Shown piece by piece: positions 25,820-39,117 of a stretch of 64,000 nt of DNA. How positions within the stretch are numbered: position 1 is the first letter of the stretch; each line of letters starts with the position of its first letter. Origin of the DNA: Aristolochia californica (Eukaryota; Streptophyta; Magnoliopsida; Piperales; Aristolochiaceae). The stretch is taken from assembly GCA_029961685.1 (NCBI GenBank), contig JARWKL010000004.1, positions 19,838,348 through 19,902,347 of the forward strand, written 5' to 3'. Both the position numbers and the translations under genes were made by a program. The notes beneath the pieces were generated by a model, which saw only the letters and a program-made list of their open reading frames with translations, made no database searches and had not been told where the DNA came from.

Positions 25820-28800
25820 AGGAATGACTCATGGATTGGGAGTCAACACTCGGTTAAAAATCCCCCGCCTTCCCCTTTTCCTGACGATTGCAAAACCTGA
25901 TTTATAAAAACCAAAAAGAGTTTACAATCCCTAAAAATTACAGTCACTTTTTGGAATTATCACTCTCTACATTTTTGCATTGTGCATTTCCATTTTAGAT
26001 GTGTACTTTTTTTTATATATTCAAAACTTGAGTTTTCACTTTTCCTTTATCTAGTAAACAAAAAAAGAGATAAAAGGCAAATAGATCACAACAAAATGAA
26101 AATTTTGGAGTTTATATATGCAAAAAATTTAAAGCAATCACAAATGTAAGTAAAGAAAATTTATTCACACACCACAAATGAACACAAAAGTTTTGTTATC
26201 CGAGTGATGGAAATTCCACTAGTTCAACCCTAATAGCTTGGAATTATATAAGAAAGAGCTTTTTTCTACACATGTTTTAAAAAATGGATGTGCATGCTTA
26301 AAACATGTTAAAGATGCAAATAACCTATGGATCCAAACTTTTTAAAGTGAATAACTTTAAATTCTCAAGTGAACGTGTGGGGGGATATTTACCCGAGTCA
26401 AACAAGCCTTCATTTTGCCCTTTAACATAAAGCTGACATAATGATCATAGATGATTGTAAAGTAATTATCATGCGTAATGGGCTATATTTCTGTAAGGAA
26501 TGACTTATGGATTGGGCGTCAACACTTGGTTAAAAATCCCCTTCCTCCCCCTTTTCCTGACGTTTGCTAAACTTGATATATAAAAACTAAAAAGAGATTA
26601 CAATCCCCAAAAATTATAGACACTTTTTGGAATTATCACTCTCTACATTTGTACATTGCCCATTTCCATTTTAGATGTGTACTTTTTTTTCTTAAATCAA
26701 AACTAGAGTTTTCACTTTCCCTTGATCTCGTCAACAAAAAAAAAAGATAAAAGGCAAATAGATCACAACTACATTAAATTTTTAGAGTTTATGTATGGAA
26801 AAAATTTAAAGTAATAACAAAAGTAAGTAAAAAAATTTTATTCGCACAGCACAAATGAACAAAAAAGTTTTGTTATCCAAGTTTGGGAAATTCCACTAGT
26901 TCAACCCTAATTGCTTGGTATTTTATAAGAAAGAGATTTTTCTACACATGTTGTAAAAAATGGAAATGCATGCTTGAAACATATTTAAGATGCAAATGAC
27001 CTATGGATCAAAAATTTTAAAGAGAATAACATTAAATTCTCAAGTGAACATGAAGTGGGATATTTACCCGAGTCAAACAAGCCATTCTTTTGCCCTTTTC
27101 CAAAAAGCTGACCTAACGATCATAAATGATTGTGAAGTGATTTATCATGCGTAACAGGCTATATTTTTATAAGGAATGACTTATGGGACTGGAGTCAACA
27201 CTCGATTAAAAATCCCCCACCTCCCCCTTTTCCTGACGATTGTAAAACCTGATATATAAAAACTAAAAATAGTTTACAATCCCTAAAAATTACAGACACT
27301 TTTTGGAATTATCACTCTCTAGATTTGTGCAATGTAAATTTCCATTTTACATGTGTACTTTTTTTCTTATATATAAACTTGAGTTTTCACTTTCCCTTCA
27401 TCTCGTAAACAAAAAAAGAAATAAAAGGCAAATAGATCATAACAAAAGGAAAATTTTTGAGTTTATGTATGGAAAAACTTTAAAGCAATTACAAATGTAA
27501 GAAAATAAAATTTATTCACACACCAAAAAAGAACACAAAATTTTTGTTATCCATGTTTGAGAAAATCCACTAGTTCAACCCTAATAGCTTGGAATTTTAT
27601 AAGAAAGAGATTTTTCTACACATGTTTTAAAAAATGGATATGCATGCTTGAAACATGTTAAAGATGCAAATGACCTATGGATCCTAAACTTTTAATAAGA
27701 ATAACATTAAATTCTCTAGCAAACGTGCGGTGGGACATTTACCCGAGTTAGACAAGCCATTATTTTTCCCATTTACAAAACCTGACCTAACGTTCATAAA
27801 TGATAGTAAAGTGATTTAGCATGCATAACGGGCTATATTTTTATAAGGATTGACTTATGGATTGAGAGTCAACACTCGGTTAAAAATCCACCGCCTCCCC
27901 CTTTTCCTGACTATTACAAAACCTGATATATAAAAACTAAAAAGAGTTTATAATCCCTAAAAATTATAGACACTTTTGGACTTATCAGTCTCAACATTTT
28001 TGCATTGTGCATTTCTATTTAAGATGTGTACATTTTTTTCTTAAATCAAAACTTGAGTTTTCACTTTCTTTTCATCTCGTAAACAAAAAAAGAGATAAAA
28101 GGAAATAGATCACAAAAAAATAAAAATTTATAAGTTTATGTATGGAAAAAATTTAAAGCAATAAAAAATATAAGTAAAAAATATTTATTCACACACCACA
28201 ACTGAACACAAAAGTTTTGTTATCCAAGTTTGGGAAATTCCACTAATTCAACCCTAATAGCTAGGAATTTTATAAGAAAAATATTTGTCTACACATTTTT
28301 TAAAAAATGGATATGCATGCTTGAAACATGGTAAAGATGCAAATGACCTATGGATCCAAACCTTTTGAAGAGAATGACATTAAATTCTCAAGTGAATGTG
28401 CGGCGGGATATTTACCCGAGTTAAACAAGCCATTATTTTGCCTATTTACAAAAAGCTGACCAAACGATCATAGATGATTGTAAAGTGATTGATCATGTGT
28501 AACGGGCTATATTTTTGTAAGGAATGACTTAAAGGATTGGGAATCAACACTAAATTAAAATCCCCCACCTTCCCCTTTTCCCAATGAATGCAAAACCTGA
28601 TATATAAAAACTTAAAAGAGTTTACAATTCCTAAAAACTACAGAAACTTTTTGGAATTATCACTCTCTACATTTGTGCGTTATGCATTTCCATTTTAGAT
28701 GTGTTCTTTTTTTTTTTTATTAAATCATAACTTGAGTTTTCACTTTCCCATCATCTCAGATAAAAAAAAAGTCAAATAGATCACAAGAAAATGAAAATTT

Positions 28801-31800
28801 TAGAGTTTAAGTATGGAAAAAATTTAAAGCAATAAAAAATGTAAGTAAAGAAAATTTATACACATACGACAGATGAACACAAAAGTTTTGTTATCCAAGT
28901 TTTGGAAATTCCACTAGTTGAACCCTAATAGCTTGGAATTTTATTAGAAAAAGATTTTTCTACACATGTTTTAAAAAATGAATATGCATACATGAAACAT
29001 GTTAAAGATGCAAATGAGATATGGATCCAAACCTTGTAAAGAGAATAACATTAAATTCTCAAGTGAACGTTTGGCGGGATATTTACCCGAGTAAAACAAG
29101 CCATTATTTTGAAAATTTACAAAACGCTGTCCTAACGTTCAAAGATTATAAAGTGATTTATCATGCGTAACGTGCAATATTTTTGTAAGGAATGACCTAT
29201 GGATTGGAAATCCCACGCCTTCCCCTTTTCCCGATGATTGCAAAACCTAATATATAAAAACTAAAAACAGTTCACAATCCATAAAAAGTACAGACACTTT
29301 TTAGAATTATCACTCTCTACATTTGTGCTTTGTGCATTTCCATTTAAGATGTGTACTTTTTTTTCTTAAATCGAAACTTGAGTTTTCACTTTCCCGGCAT
29401 CTTGTAAACAAAAAAAGAGATAAAAGGCAAATAGATCACAACAAAATAAAAAATATAGAGTTTATGTATGGAAAAGATTTAAAGCAATAACAAATGTAAG
29501 TAAATAAAATTTATTAAAAAACCACAATGAACACAAAAATTTTGTTAACCAAGTTTGGGAAATTCCACTAGTTCAACCCTCATAGCTTGGAATTTTATTT
29601 GAAAGAGATTTTTCTGCCCATGTTTTAAAAAATGGAAATGCATACTTGAAACATGTTAAAGATGCAAATGACCTATGGATCCAAAACTTTTAAAGAGAAT
29701 AACATTAAATTCTCAAGTGAACTTGCAGTGGGATATTTACCCAAGTCAAATAAGCCATTATTTTGCCCATTTAAAAAAAGTTGACTTGACGATTATAAAT
29801 GATAGTAAAGTGATTTTTCATGTGTAACGGGCTATATTTTGTAAGGAATGACTTATGGATTGGGAGTTAACACTCGGTTAAATTTCCCCCACCTCCCCCG
29901 TTTCCCGACGATTGTAAAACTAGATATATAAAAACTAAAAAAAGTTTACAATCCCAAAAAATTACAGACACTTTTTGGAATTATGACTCTCTACATTTGT
30001 CCATTGTGCATTTACATTTTAGATGTGTACTTTTTTTTCTTAAATAGAAACTTGAGTTTTCACTTTCCCTTCATCTCGTAAATAAAAAAGAGATAAAAGG
30101 CAAATAGATCACATCAAAATGAAAATTTTAGACTTTATGAATTAAAAAAATTTAAAGTATTAAGAAAAGTAAGTAAAGAAAATTTATTCACAAACCACAA
30201 ATGAACACGAAATTTTTGTTACCCTAGATTGGGAAATTCCACTGGTTCAACCGTAATAGATTGGAATTTTATAAGAAAGAGATTTTTCTACACATGATTT
30301 AAAAAATGGATATGCATGCTTGAAAATGTTAAAGATGCAAATGACCTATGGAACCAAACATTTTAAAGAGAATAATATTAAATGCTCAAGTGAATGTGCG
30401 GTGGGATATTTACCCGAGTCAAACAAGCCATTATTTTGCTCTTTTACAAAAAACTGGCCTAACGTTCATAGATGATTGTAAAGTGATTTATCATGTGTAA
30501 CAGGCTATATTTTTGTAAGGAATGACTTATGGATTGGGAGTCAACACTTGGTTAAAATTCCTCCACCTCGCCCTTTCATGATGATTGCAAAACCTGATAT
30601 ATAAAAACTAAAAAGAGTTTACAATCCCAAAAAATTACAGACATTTTTTGGAATTATCATTCTCTACATTTGTGCATTGTGCATTTCCATTTTAGATGTG
30701 TACTTTTTTTTCTTAAATCAAAATTTGAGTTTTCACTTTCCCTTCATCTCGTAAACAAAAAAAGAAATAAAAGGCAAATAGATCACAACAAAATGAAACT
30801 TTTACAGTTTATGTAAGGAAAAAATTTAAAGCAATCACAAATGTATGTAAAGGAAATTAATTCACCCACCACAAATGAACACAAATTTTTGTTATCTGAG
30901 TTTGGGAAATTCCACTAGTTCAACCCTAATAGCTTGGAATTTTGTAAGAAAGCGATTTTTCTACACATGTTTTAAAAAATGGATATGCATGCTTGAAACA
31001 TGTTAAAGATGCAAATGACCTATGGATCAAAATATTTTAAAAAGAATAAAGAATAACATTAAATTCTCAAGTGAACTTGCGGTGGGATATTTACCCGGGT
31101 CGAACAAGCCTTCATTTTGCCCACTTACATAAAGCTAACCTAACGATCATAGATGATCCTAAAGTGATTTATCATACATAATGGGCTGTATGTTTTAAAG
31201 GAATGACTTATGGATTGGGAGTCAACACTCGGTTAAAAATCCTCCGCCTCCCCCTTTTCCCAACAATTGCAAAACCTGGTATATAAAAACGAAAAAGAGT
31301 TTACAATCACTAAAAATTACTGACACTTTTTGGAATTATAACTCTATACATTTGTGCATTGAGTATTTCCATTTTAGATGTGTACTTTTTTTTCTTAAAT
31401 CAAATCTTGAGTTTTCACTTTCCCTTCATCTCGTAAACAAAAAAAAGAGATAAAAGTCAAATAGATCACAACAAAATGAAAATTTTAGAGTTTATGTACG
31501 GAAAAAATTTAAAGCAATAACTATTTTAAAAAAAGAAAATTTATTCACGCACCACATTTGAACACAAAAGTTTTGTTATCCGAGTTTGAGAAATTCCACT
31601 AGTTCTACCCTAATTGCTTGGAATTTTATAAGAAAGATATTTTTCTACACATGTTTTAAAAAATGGATATGCTTGCTTGTAACATGTTAAAGATGGAAAT
31701 GATCTATGGATCCAAACCTTTTAAAGAAAATAACATTAAATTCTCAAGTGAACGTGCGGTGGGATATTTACCCGAGTCAGACAAGCTATTATTTTGCCCA

Positions 31801-32522
31801 TTTACTAAGAGCTGACCTAACGATCATGGATGATTATAAAGTGATTTATCATGCGTAAGGGGCTATATTTTTGTAAGCAATGACTTATGGATTGGGAGTC
31901 AACACTCGGTTAAAAATCCCCCTCCTCTTGCTTTTCCCCATGATTGCAAAACCTGATGTATAAAAACTAAAAAGAGTTTACAATCACTAAAAGTTACTGA
32001 CACTTTTTGGAATTATCACTCTATAAATTTGTGCGTTGTGCATTTCCATTTTAGATGTGTACTTTTTTTCTTAAATCAAATCTTAAGTGTTCACTTTCCC
32101 ATAATCTCGTACACAAAAAAAGAGATAAAAGGCAAATAGATCACAACAAAATAAAAATTTTAGAGTTTAGGTATGGAAAAAATTTAAAGCAATAACAAAT
32201 GTAAGTAAAGTAAATTTATTCACACACCAAAAATGAACACAAAAGGTTTGTTATCCAAATTTGGGAAATTCCTCTAGTTCAACCTAATAGCTTGGAATTT
32301 TATAAGAAAAAGATTTTTCTACACATGCTCTAAAAAATGGATATGCATGCTTGAAATGTGTTAAAGATGCAAATGACCTACGGATCAAAACTTTTTAAAG
32401 AGAATAACAGTAAATTCTCAAGTGAACGTGCGGTGGGATATTTACCCGAGTCAAACAAGCCATTATTTTGCCCATTTACAAAAAGCTGACCTAACGATCA
32501 AAGATGATTTTAAAGTGATTAA

Positions 32523-35500
32523 TCATGCGTAACAGGCTAAATTTTTGTATGGAATGACTTATGGATTGGGAGTCAACACTCGGTTAAAAATCCCCCGCCT
32601 GCCCTTTTCCCGACGATTGCAAAACATGATATATAAAAACTAAAAAGAGTTTACAAACCCTAGAAATACATACACTTTTTGGAATTATCACTCTCTACAT
32701 TTGTGCATTGTGCATTTCCATTTTACATGTGTTCATTTTTTTTCTTAATTATAAACTTGAGTTTTCACTTTCCCTTCATCTCGTAAACAAAAAAAGTGAT
32801 AAAAGGCAAAAAGATCCCTACAAGATGAAAATTTTAGAGTTTATGAGTGGAAAAAATATAAAACAATAAAAAATATAATAAAATAAAATTTATTCACACA
32901 CCACAAAAGAACACAAAAGTTTTGTTGTCCAAGTTTGGGAAATTCCACTAGTTTAACCCTAATAGGTTGGAATTTTATAAGAAAGAGATCTTTCTACACA
33001 TGTTTTAAAAAATGTAAATGCATGCTTGAAACATGTTAAAGATGCAAATGACCTATGGATCCAAACCTTTTAAAGAGAATAATGTTAATTTCTCAAGTGA
33101 ACGTGCGATGGGATATTTACCCGAGTCAAAAAGGGAATTATTTTCCCATTTACTAAAAGCTGACCTAACGATCATAGATGATTTTAAAGTGATTTATCAT
33201 CTATAAGGGGCTATATTTTTTTAAAGGAATGACTTATGGATTGGGAGTCAACACTCGGTTAAAAATCCCCCGCCTCTTGCTTTTCCCGACGAATGCAAAA
33301 TCTAATATATAAAAACTAAAAAGAGTTTACAATCCCTAAAAATTACTGACACTTTTTGGAATTATCACTCTGTACATTTGTGCGTTGTGCATTTCCATTT
33401 TAGATGTATACTTTTCTTTCTTAAATCAAATCTTGAGCACTTTTGCTTCATCTCGTACACAAAAAAAAGAGATAAAAGGCAAATAGATCACAACTAAATG
33501 AAAATTTTAGAGTTTATGAATGGAAAAAATTTAAAGCAATAAAAAATTTAAGAAAATAAAATTTATTCACACACCACAAATGAACGCAAAAGTTTTCTTA
33601 TCCAAATTTGGGAAATTCCACTAGTTCAACCCTAATAGCTTTCAATTTTATAAGAAAAATATTTTTCTACACATGTTTTAAAAAATGGATATGCATGCTC
33701 AAAACATGTTAAAGAACCAAATGACCTATGGATGAAAACTTTTTAAAGAGAATAACATTAAATTCTCAAGTGAACGTGCAGTGGGATATTTACCCGAGTC
33801 AAACAAGCCATTATTTTGCCCAATTACAAAAAGCTGACCTAACGATCATAGATGATTGTAAAGTAATTTATCATGCGTAATGGGCTATATTTTTGTAAGG
33901 AATGACTTATGGATTGGGGGTCAACACGGTTAAAAATCCCCTACCACCCCCTTTTCCTGACGATTGCAAAACCTGATATATATAAACTAAAAAAGAGTTT
34001 ACAATCCCTAAAAGTTATAAACACTTTTTGGAATTATCATTCTCTACATTTGTGCATTGTGCATTTCCATTTTAGGTTTGTACTATTTTTTCTTAAATCA
34101 AAACTTGAGTTTTCACTTTCCCTTCTTCTCGAAAACAAAAAAAAAGATATAAAAGGCAAATAGATCACAACAAAATGAAAATTTTACAGTTCATGTATGG
34201 AAAAAATTTAAAGCAATAACAAATGTAAGAAAAGAAAATTTATTCACACACCACTAATGAACACAAAAGTTTTTTTATCCAAGTTTGCGAAATTCCACTA
34301 GTTAAACAATAATACCTAGGAATTTCATAAGAAAGAGATTTTTCTACACATGTTTTAAAAAATGGAAATGTATGCTTGAAACATGTTAAAGATGCAAATG
34401 GCCTATGGATCCAAACCTTTTAAAGAGAATAACATTAAATTCTCCAGTGAACGTGCGGTGAGATATATACCCAAGTCAAAAAAAAGCTTATCTAACGATC
34501 ATAGATGATTGTAAAGTGATTTATCATGCATAACGGACTATATTTTTGTAAGGGATGACTTATGGATTGGGAGTCAAAACTCGATTAAAAATCCCACGCC
34601 TCCCCCTTTTCCCGACGATTGCCAAACAAGATATTTAAAAACTAAAAAGAGTGTACAATCCCTAAAAATTATAAAAACTTTTTGGAATTATCACTCTCTA
34701 CATTTGTGCGTTGCTCTTCCTCTCGTAAACAAAAAAAGAGATAGAACGCAAATAGATCACAACAAAATGAAAATTTTAGAGTTTATGTAAGGAAAAAATT
34801 TACAGCAACAACAAATTTAAGTAAAGAAAATTTATTCACAGACCACAAATGAACATCAAAGCATTGTTATCATAGTTTGGGAAATTCCACTAGTTCAACC
34901 CTAATAGCTTGGAATTTTATAAGAAATAGATTTTTCTACACATGTTTTAAAAAATGGATATGCATGATTGAAACATGTTAAAGATGCAAATGACCTATGG
35001 GTACAAACCTTTTAAAGAGAATAACATTAAAATCTCAAGTGAACGTGCGGTGGGATAATTACCCGAGTCAAACAAGCCATTATTTTGCCCATTTACAAAA
35101 AACTGACCTACCGTTCATAGATGATTGTAAAGTGATTTATCATGCATTACGGGCTATCTGTTTGTTAGTAATGACTTATGGATTGGGACTCAAGACTCAG
35201 TTAAAAATCCGCCGCGTCCCCCTTTTTCTGACGATTAAAAACCTGATATATATAAAAACTAAAAAAGAGTTTACAATCCCTAAAAATTACAGACACTTTT
35301 TGGAATTATCACTCTCAACATTTTTGCATTGTGCATTTGCATTTTAGACGTGTACTTTTTTTTCTTAAATCAAAACTTGAGTTTTCACTTTCCTTTCATC
35401 TCAAAAACAAAAAAAAAAAGATATAAAAGGCAAATAGATCACAATAAAATGAAAATTTTAGAGTTTATGTATGGAAAAAATTTAACGCAATAACAAATGT

Positions 35501-35821
35501 AAGTAAAGAAAATTTATTCACACCCCACTAATGAACACAAAATTTTTGTTATCAACTTTGGGAAATTCCACTAGTTCAACCCTAACAGCTTGGAATTTCA
35601 TAAGAAAGAGATTTTTCTACACATGTTTTAAAAAAATGGAAATGCATGCTTGAAACATATGAAAGATGCAAATGACCTATGGATCCAAACCATTTAAAGA
35701 GAATAACATTAAATTCACAAGTGAACGTGCGGTGGGATATTTACTCGATTCAAACAAGCCATTATTTTGCCCATTTAAAAAAAACTGACCTACCAATCAT
35801 AGATGATTGTAAAGTAATTTA
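32523..35821 (+). repeat. 3.3-kb segmental duplication, copy 1 (five monomers)
   Basis: Covers monomers 32,549, 33,225, 33,898, 34,551 and 35,167. It is repeated directly downstream at an offset of 3,299-3,300 bp over most of its length, falling to 3,296 at the end. Line-by-line comparison finds long stretches with no difference. Substitutions are visible at 34,409, 34,627, 34,805 and 35,524. Length changes are one A in an A-run near 32,790, a TA near 35,250, one A near 35,418 and one A near 35,632. This is by far the most similar pair of segments in the window. Confidence 0.95.
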
Positions 35822-38800
35822 TCATGCGTAACAGGCTAAATTTTTGTATGGAATGACTTATGGATTGGGAGTCAACACTCGGTTAAAAATCCCCCGCCTG
35901 CCCTTTTCCCGACGATTGCAAAACATGATATATAAAAACTAAAAAGAGTTTACAAACCCTAGAAATACATACACTTTTTGGAATTATCACTCTCTACATT
36001 TGTGCATTGTGCATTTCCATTTTACATGTGTTCATTTTTTTTCTTAATTATAAACTTGAGTTTTCACTTTCCCTTCATCTCGTAAACAAAAAAAAGTGAT
36101 AAAAGGCAAAAAGATCCCTACAAGATGAAAATTTTAGAGTTTATGAGTGGAAAAAATATAAAACAATAAAAAATATAATAAAATAAAATTTATTCACACA
36201 CCACAAAAGAACACAAAAGTTTTGTTGTCCAAGTTTGGGAAATTCCACTAGTTTAACCCTAATAGGTTGGAATTTTATAAGAAAGAGATCTTTCTACACA
36301 TGTTTTAAAAAATGTAAATGCATGCTTGAAACATGTTAAAGATGCAAATGACCTATGGATCCAAACCTTTTAAAGAGAATAATGTTAATTTCTCAAGTGA
36401 ACGTGCGATGGGATATTTACCCGAGTCAAAAAGGGAATTATTTTCCCATTTACTAAAAGCTGACCTAACGATCATAGATGATTTTAAAGTGATTTATCAT
36501 CTATAAGGGGCTATATTTTTTTAAAGGAATGACTTATGGATTGGGAGTCAACACTCGGTTAAAAATCCCCCGCCTCTTGCTTTTCCCGACGAATGCAAAA
36601 TCTAATATATAAAAACTAAAAAGAGTTTACAATCCCTAAAAATTACTGACACTTTTTGGAATTATCACTCTGTACATTTGTGCGTTGTGCATTTCCATTT
36701 TAGATGTATACTTTTCTTTCTTAAATCAAATCTTGAGCACTTTTGCTTCATCTCGTACACAAAAAAAAGAGATAAAAGGCAAATAGATCACAACTAAATG
36801 AAAATTTTAGAGTTTATGAATGGAAAAAATTTAAAGCAATAAAAAATTTAAGAAAATAAAATTTATTCACACACCACAAATGAACGCAAAAGTTTTCTTA
36901 TCCAAATTTGGGAAATTCCACTAGTTCAACCCTAATAGCTTTCAATTTTATAAGAAAAATATTTTTCTACACATGTTTTAAAAAATGGATATGCATGCTC
37001 AAAACATGTTAAAGAACCAAATGACCTATGGATGAAAACTTTTTAAAGAGAATAACATTAAATTCTCAAGTGAACGTGCAGTGGGATATTTACCCGAGTC
37101 AAACAAGCCATTATTTTGCCCAATTACAAAAAGCTGACCTAACGATCATAGATGATTGTAAAGTAATTTATCATGCGTAATGGGCTATATTTTTGTAAGG
37201 AATGACTTATGGATTGGGGGTCAACACGGTTAAAAATCCCCTACCACCCCCTTTTCCTGACGATTGCAAAACCTGATATATATAAACTAAAAAAGAGTTT
37301 ACAATCCCTAAAAGTTATAAACACTTTTTGGAATTATCATTCTCTACATTTGTGCATTGTGCATTTCCATTTTAGGTTTGTACTATTTTTTCTTAAATCA
37401 AAACTTGAGTTTTCACTTTCCCTTCTTCTCGAAAACAAAAAAAAAGATATAAAAGGCAAATAGATCACAACAAAATGAAAATTTTACAGTTCATGTATGG
37501 AAAAAATTTAAAGCAATAACAAATGTAAGAAAAGAAAATTTATTCACACACCACTAATGAACACAAAAGTTTTTTTATCCAAGTTTGCGAAATTCCACTA
37601 GTTAAACAATAATACCTAGGAATTTCATAAGAAAGAGATTTTTCTACACATGTTTTAAAAAATGGAAATGTATGCTTGAAACATGTTAAAGATGCAAATG
37701 GCCTATGGGTCCAAACCTTTTAAAGAGAATAACATTAAATTCTCCAGTGAACGTGCGGTGAGATATATACCCAAGTCAAAAAAAAGCTTATCTAACGATC
37801 ATAGATGATTGTAAAGTGATTTATCATGCATAACGGACTATATTTTTGTAAGGGATGACTTATGGATTGGGAGTCAAAACTCGATTAAAAATCCCACGCC
37901 TCCCCCTTTTCCCGACGATTGCCAAATAAGATATTTAAAAACTAAAAAGAGTGTACAATCCCTAAAAATTATAAAAACTTTTTGGAATTATCACTCTCTA
38001 CATTTGTGCGTTGCTCTTCCTCTCGTAAACAAAAAAAGAGATAGAACGCAAATAGATCACAACAAAATGAAAATTTTAGAGTTTATGTAAGGAAAAAATT
38101 TACAACAACAACAAATTTAAGTAAAGAAAATTTATTCACAGACCACAAATGAACATCAAAGCATTGTTATCATAGTTTGGGAAATTCCACTAGTTCAACC
38201 CTAATAGCTTGGAATTTTATAAGAAATAGATTTTTCTACACATGTTTTAAAAAATGGATATGCATGATTGAAACATGTTAAAGATGCAAATGACCTATGG
38301 GTACAAACCTTTTAAAGAGAATAACATTAAAATCTCAAGTGAACGTGCGGTGGGATAATTACCCGAGTCAAACAAGCCATTATTTTGCCCATTTACAAAA
38401 AACTGACCTACCGTTCATAGATGATTGTAAAGTGATTTATCATGCATTACGGGCTATCTGTTTGTTAGTAATGACTTATGGATTGGGACTCAAGACTCAG
38501 TTAAAAATCCGCCGCGTCCCCCTTTTTCTGACGATTAAAAACCTGATATATAAAAACTAAAAAAGAGTTTACAATCCCTAAAAATTACAGACACTTTTTG
38601 GAATTATCACTCTCAACATTTTTGCATTGTGCATTTGCATTTTAGACGTGTACTTTTTTTTCTTAAATCAAAACTTGAGTTTTCACTTTCCTTTCATCTC
38701 AAAAACAAAAAAAAAAGATATAAAAGGCAAATAGATCACAATAAAATGAAAATTTTAGAGTTTATGTATGGAAAAAATTTAACGCAATAACAAATGTAAG

Positions 38801-39117
38801 TAAAGAAAATTTATTCACACACCACTAATGAACACAAAATTTTTGTTATCAACTTTGGGAAATTCCACTAGTTCAACCCTAACAGCTTGGAATTTCATAA
38901 GAAAGAGATTTTTCTACACATGTTTTAAAAAATGGAAATGCATGCTTGAAACATATGAAAGATGCAAATGACCTATGGATCCAAACCATTTAAAGAGAAT
39001 AACATTAAATTCACAAGTGAACGTGCGGTGGGATATTTACTCGATTCAAACAAGCCATTATTTTGCCCATTTAAAAAAAACTGACCTACCAATCATAGAT
39101 GATTGTAAAGTGATTTA
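35822..39117 (+). repeat. 3.3-kb segmental duplication, copy 2
   Basis: Directly adjoins copy 1; monomers 35,848, 36,525, 37,198, 37,851 and 38,467. The left joint lies in the shared TCATGCGTAACAGGCTAAAT at the monomer end. The right end lies near GATTGTAAAGT, where copy 1 continues with AATTTATC and copy 2 with GATTTATC. The joints sit at the same phase of the monomer, as expected from unequal crossing over between sister arrays. Confidence 0.95.

Noticed and set aside
33909..34163. 84-codon frame identical to that at 37,209-37,463
   Set aside because: Identity reflects the recent 3.3-kb duplication, not protein conservation.
34997..35347. 116-codon open frame on + (and its shorter copy at 38,297)
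   Set aside because: Lies across a monomer boundary in the satellite; the copy in the duplicated 3.3-kb segment is shortened by a 2-base length change with no sign of constraint.
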